Of a stretch of 64,000 bases of DNA, positions 55,244-64,000 are shown in pieces (position 1 is the stretch's first letter; each line of letters opens with the position of its first letter). The DNA is from Diphasiastrum complanatum. Taxonomy: Eukaryota > Streptophyta > Lycopodiopsida > Lycopodiales > Lycopodiaceae. The position numbers and the translations under genes are program-made. The stretch covers positions 15,068,393 to 15,132,392 of the forward strand of contig CM055106.1 in NCBI GenBank assembly GCA_029204225.1. Direction: 5' to 3'. The notes under the pieces were generated by a model. That model saw nothing but the letters and a program-made list of their open reading frames with translations, made no database searches and was not told the origin of the DNA.

Positions 55244-56400
55244 TCATAGCACAAACCACACCAAATCCATGATAATATTTCTTTGGTAGAAATCATTTGC
55301 CAACACCTTTGAAGAGCATTCCACCAATTTGCCACTATATCCATGTTCTTCCTCCATGCTTGATGATGATCTTTGATTTGAAAATTCCATTTGCATGAAA
55401 ATGGCTACACCATGAAAAGAGAAATTCAAGGCTTCCATGCCTCACAAAGATCCCAAAGAACATAGAGATCAAGATCATAAGATGGAAGAATGTGATGATT
55501 GTCAAAATTATGCATTCTAGCTTGACTAGTCCACATACTATGGACTTTATCCATGATGGATCTCATCTTGAAATCAATTATCTTGATCTTTTTGAGGCTA
55601 AATACTTTCTCAAAGATGTAAGTGTCCTCTTTGGATGCTTCACTTAATCTAAAGAGAAGTTTACAAAATGCCTCATAACATGTAAAAATATGATTTTTCA
55701 AACTATGAGTAGCAAACTCATTCTTACTCTTACTAGATTCAAGAGCATACTTTTGATGACAAATATCTTGCTTTCGAAATGTTTTGGAAACATATCTAAG
55801 CCATCGATGACAAAAAATATGTCCATTCAATAGGCATCATCCAAAACCAAAATTGTCTTACTTGAATTTTGAGATATAGAAATCTCAATAGAATAAGATA
55901 ATACATAAATTAATGGAAGAGAAGCATTAGTAAGAATGTTGGAGTAGATACCACCTGCAACTTGTCCCTCTTTACCATGAAAAATGAGCCATAAAGACTC
56001 GGCCTTGCCTCTTGAAGATCCCCTTGAATACATGTGTTGAGGATACTCCTCCTCAAACCTCAACCCCATCACATATTGATTATCTTCAATAGAAATAATT
56101 TGTGATGCATCTTGAGATGCCTTGATCTCAACCCCGTTGAATGTTGATCTTCATAAAATATGACATCTCTATTCTCAATCACTTTTGAGGTAGAGAGTAT
56201 AAAGACACTATAGATCTCCTTGGTGGATGAGTATCCAACCATAATCAATGAGCTTGGATCACCTTTTTTTCCTTGTTTCCAAAGGAATATGTGCAAAGCA
56301 AAAACTTCCAAGATCTCTAAGGTGTTCGATCTTAGGCTTCTTTTTGAATAATACTTCATATGGTGTATTTCCTCCAAGAGCTTCATCACTCCTCAAAGCT
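55244..56400 (-). pseudogene. Ty1/copia integrase-RT linker remnant
   Basis: Minus strand from 56,400. DEALGGNTPYEVLFKKKPK (spread over two frames) is followed by HIPLETRKKGDPSS-like codons, then SSLIMVGYSSTKEIYSVFIL and STSKVIENRDVIFYEDQ. These are typical of the region after copia integrase. The downstream frames (55,244-56,072) are decayed and I cannot place them in RT. No active site is seen. Confidence 0.7.
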
Positions 56401-56639
56401 TTGACCTTCAATGAAAAATATAATAGATCCTTTTACTGTTTCGATCCTATAATGGGTCTTTTTTCACTTCTACAATCATTCTATAGCCACTATCGCGATC
56501 AGAGTCGAAATGGCGTTTGATTCTCAAAGTAGAAATAAGATTGTGACTTAGATCGAAATAGACATAAAGTAAAACATAAGGCTGAATTAAAAAGACACTA
56601 GATGAAAATAAGTGATGGATTGAAATAGACATAAGACAA

Positions 56640-56915
56640 TTCTTCACATAATAAGTGATCTGTTCTTCAAGCAGGTGCAACTATTTATAACAGCCACAAT
56701 GTCATTTGGCCACTTTCTTTAACTGTGCTCTAAAATGGCAACTTCTAGATAAACCAAAAACTTAGAAATTCTAGTCTAAATGCAATGTACCAAAATTAAC
56801 CAATTAGAATAGGTCCAAACTCGCTCATCCACTTATCTACTTGTCAAAAATAGTACAAACACTATTTAGGCCTTTATTAACAAATATGAACCTATCTCTA
56901 AATATTTGCGAAAAC
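56640..56915 (-). repeat. copia-type LTR fragment
   Basis: It is the reverse complement of the 660-890 stretch: CTATTTATAACAGCC (TATA complement), TGTACCAAAATTAACCAATT, and CTCATCCACTTATCTACTTG. Both ends are undefined. Confidence 0.7.
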
Positions 56916-56959
56916 CATCTCCGGATATCATCTAAATATGAGGAGTCTCTACGACATGA

Positions 56960-57255
56960 GCAAAAAAGAGCTAGTGAATGGTCTGAGAATTACAAGTCCA
57001 AACTCCAACTGCTGCGAAGCCTATCAAAAGGGCAAGCAACATCGAAATCCATTTGTACATGAAGGAAGAAGAGCCAAGGATATCCTTGAACTAGTTCACT
57101 AAGATGTCTGTGGACAAATGAAAGTCGACTCCCTCTCTGGATCGCAATATTTCGTCACATTCATAGATGATTACAGCAGGATGACAATGATATACTACTT
57201 GAAAAAGAAGTCCGAAGTGTTCGAAGCATTCCATCAAAGTTTGTTTGACTTCACT
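56960..57255 (+). pseudogene. Ty1/copia integrase N-terminal fragment
   Basis: Plus strand. It reads CEAYQKGKQHRNPF, then GRRAKDILELVH, a stop where Thr is expected, then DVCGQMKVDSLSGSQYFVTF and IDDYSRMTMIYYLKKKSEVF. These are the end of the GAG-pre-integrase zinc domain and the start of the integrase core with its first catalytic Asp. The rest is missing. Confidence 0.85.
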
Positions 57256-58884
57256 TATTCTTGTGAAACCATTGAATCATCTTCTCTTAACTCACAGGAG
57301 TTCAAAAAACACCTTGCAACATGTGCAGATTAGAATTGATGAAATAAGACGAAAAACAATACATGGTTGGCCTTTGATCACAGCAGATGCCATTAGAACC
57401 TTCTACGATCTCCTTCAAAAGGCTCTCTGGTGATGATAATTTGATGTACTTTGAGAGAACTATTGCACCAATTTGATTCAACTCTAATTAAATATAAAAT
57501 AAGGTAGTCAATACGTGATAAATTTTGAATATGTTATGATTTAACATATAGTTTGTTGTTGATATGCTAGGGTGCATCATAAAAAAAAAGGATATAACAA
57601 GCATCTTTCAAAAATTAACATGTCACCTGGTAATGCCATTTCTTGTCAGGTGGTTTATGTTGTAGGGATTAAGGAAAAAAGCTTGGATAAAACCATCACT
57701 ATATGTGTGCATGGTTTCATGATAAATTCAGAGGTAGCATTTCAAATCAATGCTACAGATGCACTTTTTCAACTTCACTAGTTGAACTAATCCTTCTTTC
57801 AGAGAATTTCTACAGAAAGAGAGTTGGAACTGCACATATTTTTCCAGAGAGAGACTTTGTATGGCAGTCTCCAAGTACCTTGACCATCTGTAGCTTCAAT
57901 AAGTAATATAATTAGAGGTACTTCACTCAAAAAATAATTCTACCTGCAGTTCGAAAGGTTACTAAATCAAAATGACATACAGATATGGTCTTTTCCAGGA
58001 TAATAGGAATTCTTTCCAAAGTTTTACAACTATCTATGATTATCAGTTGGAGGAAATCAAACCAAGTTCATAACAAAATCTTCCATTTTTTCTCATAGTT
58101 CTCCTTAACTTTTTGTACTTCAAAAAAGCAACAAGCTCTAATTTACAGATGGCACTCTTGATGCTCTTATTGCGGCATAAAATGCAAGATGTGTTCCACC
58201 TTACGGATCCTGCTTTATCCTATCCACATTTCAAGAAACTGATTTGCTTAACAGCTCACTCCTACACCAATTTCCTTCTAATACCGTACACAACATTGTT
58301 GCTACTGATGTTAGTGACACCTTTCACCTTCAAGTGCTGTAACAGTCATTTGAACACAGACATTGGCATGCCTCAGAAGAATCTTTTCCGCTTTGCCTTA
58401 GAGAGAAAAGGATAACTAGCCAAATCAGCAGGTAAGCACTTACCTTTCTGCCAGTGATCTCATTTGCCTTGAAGACTTCATTCCATCTAGAAATTTGCTA
58501 AACCTTCCATTTAGGGTATTCCATCTTTGTAACATCATGGAATAGCTGCTAGCAACACCTTTCTTCAATAATTCTTCTAATTGCATAGCAAAACAACTAA
58601 TACCACCTACTAACACTATAAGTCGACATCATCCATGTTCTACTCCCTTTTCAGGTTTTGCCACTAACTGAGTGCTTCTTTCCTGGGAGCAGTGAAGCAC
58701 GACATAACCCCTACTGAATTACAGCAATAAACAAAAGGACAACAATAACAGAGGTTGCCTTTGCTAAAATTTGAATGTCTAAGCAATATCGTGACCACAA
58801 AAGACTAGGTTCCACAGATCAGAACATGTCTCCCTCTGCTGCGTACGCACCATATCAAACATTGAAGAGCCCCAACTTATAACA
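57256..58884. other. Intergenic / 3' flank of the RAD52-like gene, no gene recognised
   Basis: Short ORFs without domains. Confidence 0.45.
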
Positions 58885-60510
58885 TTACTGTGTTTGATCT
58901 GCATGATACAGGTACAGTCCTAGACCAAAACGGGCACAAGCTCTACTAAAAGCAATTCCTTCGGCCTTCTGAACTGGGTCGCCACCTTGTATATCATCTA
59001 ACAAAGCAGTCCCAGAAGCTTCACGGTATGCCTGCATTAACAAGAGATTGAAAAAAAACAATATATGATAAGTAGATAAGCCAATAAAGCATACCAATTA
59101 CTGCTAACAATAATCTACTATAAACCAGATCTTTTTCATTTTAGTGCAAAATTGAAATTCTGAATGATAAGCTTAGTTCAGCTCTTTTGAATCAATGGTA
59201 AGATCTACATGTAGACACATGCTCGACCAAAGAATTCTTATTTGCACAGAGCTTATCATACGAGTTAGAAGAGCAAACTGCAAGAATACTAGCTAAGGAA
59301 GGAGCCAAATGAGAGAAGACTTGTTTGGCTTCAAGAGGAATGCTCCCTGCCTACTGTCTCTAATGTCCTTTGATGAAAAAACAATCACTATGCAAACACC
59401 CCCCCCCCCCCCGAACGCATTAGCCGCCTTCAATGATTTCTAAGAGTCACCAAATTATCTCAAATTATAAGCCCAAATGCTTACATGGTAGGGAAACAGC
59501 TATCCCGATAATTCTACATGAAACGAACATTGCCATGTTCCTAGGCTGTAAACTTGAGAGGTCTGGGCTATCTTCCTTTCATGTAGAACTATTAGTTCAA
59601 ATATCTTGCAAACAGTATTTTCTCAACATACCATATTTCTTTAAGACGTGAAGCTACAATTTGTAGGTTCTAGATCTCACTATATACAGCTACCTTCAGC
59701 AAACTGCCTCTATCCTGCCTATGAACTAGCTTCCCTACCCAATCCCAACAGTTCTTTCAGCATATACTTGTCCTGTCATTGATGGGTTCAACTATTAAGG
59801 TCAATTTTGGAACCATTAAGCATTGAATATTGCTGAACATGAACTAACCATGTATCGCTTCAATGTAAAACTATCCCATGTATAGCTTCAATGTAAAACT
59901 ATGTACCTTTTTTGAAGGAAAGAAGAGGTGAATATACAAGAGCATGAACCACGCCATGGCCCCTACCCTAAATATCTATCAAAACTTGGAACAGTAAGAA
60001 CTCAAATTGTGAGTTCGGTCAAAAAGGGCTCCATTACTAAGTTCGCCCATTGTGAAGTATGTATGTGTTATTTTCAGAAAAATGTTAGCAAACAACATTG
60101 AAACATGGTGCTAAAACAAGCAAATGGAAAATGCACGCAAGGAAAGTCTTTATACCTCGCCATCTGATCCTCTTAGAGTCACTCGATAAACTACTGACAC
60201 TTTTTTGCTGTCTGGAGAAAAGGAAATGCTACGGAGTTCTCCACTCCAGCCTGGAAGATAGTCATAAGAATGTGACAACTATTATCCTAATAAGAAGGTA
60301 GATCTATTACATTGTTTCTATAAACCTCTACCTTTTTGCTACTTCAAAGCTGGTCTGCAAAGAAAGAGCATTTATAGCTTGAGAGCCAGAAATAACAAAA
60401 GTGCAAGCAACTGACACCCGTAAAATTATCTCAAGTTAAATTGCAAACTTACACTCAAAGTGAACAACAAACCTGGAGCATAGAAGCTGAGCATCCTATT
60501 TGCATGATAC
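58885..60510 (-). CDS. RAD52: RAD52-like protein of plants, C-terminal three exons
   Basis: Three minus-strand exons join with phase-consistent GT-AG introns. 60,510-60,473 encodes YHANRMLSFYAPG. 60,250-60,156 encodes WSGELRSISFSPDS...VSVVYRVTLRGSDGE. 59,031-58,885 encodes AYREASGTALLDDIQGGDPV, QKAEGIAFSRACARFGLGLY, LYHADQTQ and stop. Plant RAD52-like (RAD52-1/-2, organellar DNA-binding ODB) proteins have this C-terminal fold. They bind single-stranded DNA and promote annealing in homologous recombination in nucleus, mitochondria or plastids. The conserved KAE..AF.RACARFGLGL..YH signature is complete and no stops occur. Upstream exons with the N-terminus and any targeting peptide should lie beyond 60,510. 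One candidate is an open stretch near 60,640-60,745 on the minus strand, but I cannot support it. The introns are about 1.1 kb and 0.2 kb. Confidence 0.85.
59399..59412. repeat. Poly-C run of 14
   Basis: Located in the large intron of the RAD52-like gene. A similar 15-C run is at 9,458-9,472. Confidence 0.9.
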
Positions 60511-62415
60511 CTACAACACATTCCGACATTAACAGAAATTAAAATAGCCAGCAACGACCTCAAACTAAGAATTAAAATGCAGAAGAGTTTCAAGTAGCAG
60601 ACATATAAAGACAGACATAACAACTCCTGGTATGTAGACTTAACATGCTATATCAACATGTCCTTGGCACAGCTCAGGCCAGAAGCGTAAAGCAAAAGCA
60701 AATGTTCCCTCAGCTTGTGAAGAACCTCCTTTTGCTCCATGGCAGTTTTATTGGTAAAGAAATGGGTGAAAAGACCAAAATTAATCATAGACAGCTCATC
60801 TCAACAGGGATAGCACAGCCCACATCCGTCTTCCCATGAGCAAGCCATTTGACTATAAAAGTTAACAAATCATCAGAACACATCCACATTACAATCAAGG
60901 TTGCAGTCCGGGTTCCGGAACGCAATTCCCATTAGGGTTTCCTAGAACGCAAATTTTTTTTTTTTTTGTATGGTTGCCAATATGGGTATCATGTGAAAGG
61001 ATATCAAAAAAGCAATTGTTATGCAGATCTGTTGCTTGGTTTCGGACGGCTGCAGGCTACATTGATTAGAAATCTGAACATCAGTAGATGGTTTAAAAAA
61101 ACTGGCTGCATTTTCATATGGTTTCAGAAATTTGGACATCAGTAGATGGTTTCGGCCATAGATGCACCGCGATTCTGAATCGCGATTCAGAATTGCGTTT
61201 CGGGATTTTCCCAGAATCGCGCAGAATCGTTTTTTTTTTTGGAAAATTTTTTTAGGCAATATGGGTATCAGATGAAAGCTCTGATTGAGAGCATTATGAC
61301 TGTGTAGTTTGTCGACTGTTTCGGGTGCGAAACACCAAAAAGTGTGTTTTCACTCAGGGAGTTGGAAGGCCAAATCATGAAGAGGCCTTATCGTCGGGGC
61401 CGGGGTCTACCAGCAGCCCCCGGACCCCGTCGTTGGGGGGCGTTGCCCCCCAAACCCCCCACCGGGGGGCTACCGCCCCCCGAACCCCCTGGTTCAGCTA
61501 TTCCAAAAGAAGTATACAATTCCCGCCAGTCTAAGGAAGGCTCCTTCTAACTCTTTCTATCATTTTCTAACTGAAAAAACGGAATCAGTAGATCTGCAAA
61601 CCATTGGCATCAGAACACCATTCAAAACTGATTTCTGATATCTATTGGAAAAGCATGTCGACCATTCAATTATGGTCTAGTTAGTATTAAACTCGAAAAA
61701 AAAAAATTTGGCCATTACTCCTTTTTCCACAAAAAAAAAAAAAAAAAAAAAAAAATTTGCGATCCGGGTCGCGGATCGTTGACGTTCCGGATCGCATGAT
61801 CCGGAAAGTTTTTGCAGTGGATCGCGCTGCAACACAGATTACAATTTCGCAATGTAGGAGATTACTCAAAAAGCAGCTATAAAGGCTATCAATAAGCAAC
61901 AGAGAAAAGAAAAACATATGCAACAAAGGTAGTTTAAAAGTAGATGAACTGATCCATCTTGAGTAACCCAACATCTATTAGCTATGACCAGAATCAGGTA
62001 GATCAGAAACTTGGAGATCATCAGCTTGTGAAACTTTGGCATCGGCCAAAACAACATTGTCTCAATTTACAATAGTAAAATATTAGATTTTTTTTGTTAT
62101 TGCAAATATATTTTATACGCATTGCACTACAAAGTATAGCACTCTAACTTAGCGTGTACTTCAATCAAAAATTGATTGATTAGATTCCTACCGTTTTATG
62201 TTATACAAGATTATGAAATGTGGACCATTAATGCATAACTATCCAAGATTAAGCAAATGTGCATAACCAGCTTACGATAGCCTTCCCCATAGCTTTTGAT
62301 AAAGCACAATCTGTTCTGTACTAATTGCAAACATATTGTATGTAAAAAAATATTGAATTATTTTAAGTTAAGATTCTCCAAACCCAAGGAGACCTCATTT
62401 TTTTGCATTTTAGTA
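60511..62415. other. Probable intron/upstream region of the RAD52-like gene with palindromes and homopolymers
   Basis: No coding signal except the weak stretch at 60,640-60,745. It holds A/T homopolymers (60,955-60,968, 61,229, 61,730-61,756). Near-palindromes are at 61,167-61,196 and 61,765-61,805 (GATCCGG/CGGATC-rich), and a GC-rich hairpin cluster is at 61,395-61,497. GTTTCGGCCATAGATGCA-like duplicated segments occur at 61,075-61,165 (CAGTAGATGGTTT occurs twice). Confidence 0.5.
61395..61497. repeat. GC-rich hairpin cluster
   Basis: Inverted repeats TTGGGGGGCGTTGCCCCCCAA and CGGGGGGCTACCGCCCCCCG (positions 61,433-61,480), with GGGCCGGGG/CCCCCGGACCC nearby, stand in an AT-rich background. 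It looks like a small mobile GC-rich palindromic repeat. Confidence 0.8.
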
Positions 62416-62419
62416 CTAT

Positions 62420-62432
62420 GTATATGTATATA

Positions 62433-62463
<31 letters not shown>

Positions 62464-62466
62464 ATC
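62420..62466. repeat. (TA)n/(GATA)n microsatellite
   Basis: TATATATATATA followed by three to four GATATA units. Confidence 0.95.
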
Positions 62467-62469
62467 AAT

Positions 62470-62567
62470 GCTAGCGGCTTTGCTATAGGGGCAGTCCTAT
62501 TCCAGGATGGTAGAATGGTTGCATTTGAAAGCAAGAAATTGGATCCTACTCAAAGGGGGTATCTTCG
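62470..62567 (+). pseudogene. Ty3/gypsy RNase H fragment
   Basis: It reads NASGFAIGAVLFQDGRMV, AFESKKLDPTQRGY. This is the start of the gypsy RNase H domain, with the usual first Asp replaced by Asn. Only about 32 codons survive between a microsatellite and the LINE. Confidence 0.85.
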
Positions 62568-63067
62568 TCTTTTTTAAGTTAACAGAGAGACCCCAAGCAA
62601 CACAAAACCGATGTAAGACCTGTAAGTGACATTGCAACCCTTCTAGTGAGGGAGTAAGCAGAACAATGTCATCAGCATAAAGCATAATGGGGATGAGCAA
62701 ATGAGTCAGCAGGCAACCATCTCCACCTTCTTCACGAATGAAGCGCTCAAGATCATCAATATAAAGTGCAAACAACGGAGGGGACAGTGGACAGCCTTGC
62801 TTGACGCCAACAGTGCTACGGATGGGAGAAGACAAATCAGTACCCAGCCGAATACGTCCTAGAACACTCTCATACAGAGCAACCACTGCCACGAGAATAG
62901 AGTCGGAAAAGCCAAGCTGACGTAGTCTGCTGATCAAAAGATGACAAAGAACAGTATCAAAGGCCTTAGAGAGATCAACGAAACAAGCAAATACCTTCTT
63001 GCCCATATGCTTTGCCTCCTCAATGATAGTACGTAGAGTGAGGACATGATCAAGAGTGCTATAACTG
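62567..63067 (-). pseudogene. LINE (non-LTR) reverse transcriptase, C-terminal part
   Basis: Minus strand. It reads YSTLDHVLTLRTIIEEAK, GKKVFACFVDLSKAFDTV (first catalytic Asp), GVKQGCPLSPPLFALYIDDL, LIPIMLYADDIVLLTP (YADD active site) and WGLSVNLKKTK. This RT performs target-primed reverse transcription. The frame is intact for about 165 codons but is truncated after NLKKTK at the gypsy fragment. It continues upstream at 63,665 beyond an insertion. Confidence 0.93.
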
Positions 63068-63664
63068 TTACGTACCCATAAGGGTACGCAACAGGAAACT
63101 TGAGGTGATGGTCTCAGTTATGGGACGGAACGCTGATCTGGAGCTATAGGTCTTTTGGGTGCCACGTGTCAATGTCTCATTGGCACGTGGTGACTCGTTG
63201 TTATGGACCCGCATCAATGTGCACAACTGCCGCGTGTCGTTAGTCATGCGTGACTCCTATGGAGGGAGATGACCCACCTGGACTATGTATATAGAGGTGG
63301 ATCTCCATGAGCTGGGTATTCATTCTCTCCTGGAGAATGAAGAGCTCTTCCACTGGTGGTCAGGTCAGGACGAGTATCTAGGCCTCAGGATGTAGGTAGG
63401 TGAGGGTCGAGGGTAAGGTATGGTGGTATGGGACACCATGGCTTACTTGAGACCCGAGCTTGCTTGATGGTGGTCTGTAGCTCCAATGCATGGGGGTGAG
63501 GTGGCAGTACCTCTATGGTTGGGTGGTAACGTAGCGTTCGTCACTTGTTTGTACTTTAGCAATGACCGGCATGACGATGGGGATTCTAACAATAACCCCG
63601 ACGGAAGCCAGTCTGGCCAGTCGCTTACAATAGTCGAGAATCCGCCTATGCCGTAACGAAGTTC
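63068..63664. mobile_element. Insertion in the LINE RT, LTR-like
   Basis: About 600 bp begin TGTTACGTACCC and end CGTAACGA, imperfect inverted termini, with a TATA-like CTATGTATATAGAGG near 63,283. No internal gene or clear 5-bp TSD is seen. Part of the LINE (about 20 codons) seems to be missing at the junction, so insertion plus deletion is likely. Confidence 0.5.
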
Positions 63665-64000
63665 TAGAGAATAGTGGCGTACAACTTGGCCATGGTATGA
63701 CCAATCATAATAGTGTGATAGTTGTGGACATTCATGGCATCGCCTGCTTTAAGAATGGGGTGAAGGAGATTGGTGGCCCAAGGTATGGGGAAACCATCAA
63801 CGACAAAGCGGTTGAAACAGCGGGCCAAGAAAGGGGAGGTGAGTTTGGCAATTCGTTTGAGGAGCTCGGCTGAAAGGAGGTCAATGTAGACGTACGATTG
63901 TTCTTGAGTTTGCAGATGGTGGCTTCAACCATGTCAGGAGAAAAGAGGTCACAGTGAGTAGGACGAGAAGAAAGAGAGATGGAAGGGTGAGCAATCGTAT
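63665..64000 (-). pseudogene. LINE reverse transcriptase, N-terminal part
   Basis: Minus strand, spread over two frames. It reads AHPSISLSSRPTHCDLFSPD, MVEATICKLKNNRTS, then HPILKAGDAMNVHNYHTIMI and GHTMAKLYATILE. These are the early RT motifs of the LINE whose catalytic part lies at 62.57-63.07 kb. Frameshifts near 63,730 and 63,890 inactivate it. It runs off the window. Confidence 0.85.

Overview
This is a repeat-saturated plant nuclear window. The evidence is degenerate Ty1/copia and Ty3/gypsy retrotransposons, solo LTRs with 5-bp target duplications, primer-binding sites for initiator-Met tRNA, a LINE reverse transcriptase, a tRNA-derived SINE, long GA/TG microsatellites and only two recognisable host genes. 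The LINE type and the very large TE load suggest a seed-free vascular plant such as a fern, but a gymnosperm cannot be excluded. The species is an inference.

Layout. 1-10.4 kb: a gypsy pol remnant, then copia remnants on the minus strand, including a nearly complete copia pol (3.3-7.9 kb) split by a 1,218-bp solo LTR. 10.4-18.8 kb: element 'X', a non-LTR, multi-gene, intron-containing mobile element embedded between copia remnants. 19-25 kb: copia LTR, TG/GA microsatellite, and a plus-strand gypsy pol with a long 3' region carrying two arrays of a 25-bp tandem repeat. 25-27.75 kb: a rearranged LTR element with two gag-position ORFs but no pol. 27.75-33.74 kb: element 'Y', an inverted relative of X. 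33.7-35.4 kb: copia gag remnant and a 665-bp LTR with an intact PBS. 35.5 kb: SINE. 35.9-46.6 kb: two non-autonomous LTR elements of one family, the young one (B) inserted inside the 3' LTR of the older one (A), with clear TSDs. 47-64 kb: lower-density region with a single-EF-hand calcium-binding gene of the KIC/PBP1 type (minus), the 3' exons of a plant RAD52-like gene (minus), and gypsy, copia and LINE fragments.

Most notable result. Elements X and Y share (i) a putative transposase gene with spliceosomal introns and the motifs GDLK, HPCLYC and EKSHWQA, (ii) a convergent second gene with an acidic tail, (iii) an intergenic block of iterated ATATCGATTCAGCGCG-like motifs, and (iv) on its other side a divergently transcribed gene for a histone H3-like protein. 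In X the whole H3 fold (alpha-N to alpha-3) is readable and aligns with canonical H3 without gaps, including KRVTIMPKD. In Y only the N-terminal tail survives, and it begins AQTKQTTRGHLGG, clearly derived from the H3 tail. A histone H3 variant carried by a DNA-transposon-like element is, as far as I know, not a described arrangement and is the main lead of this window.

Most TE genes are broken by stops, frameshifts or nested insertions. The exceptions in apparent integrity are the KIC-like gene, the visible RAD52 exons and the LTRs of element B.
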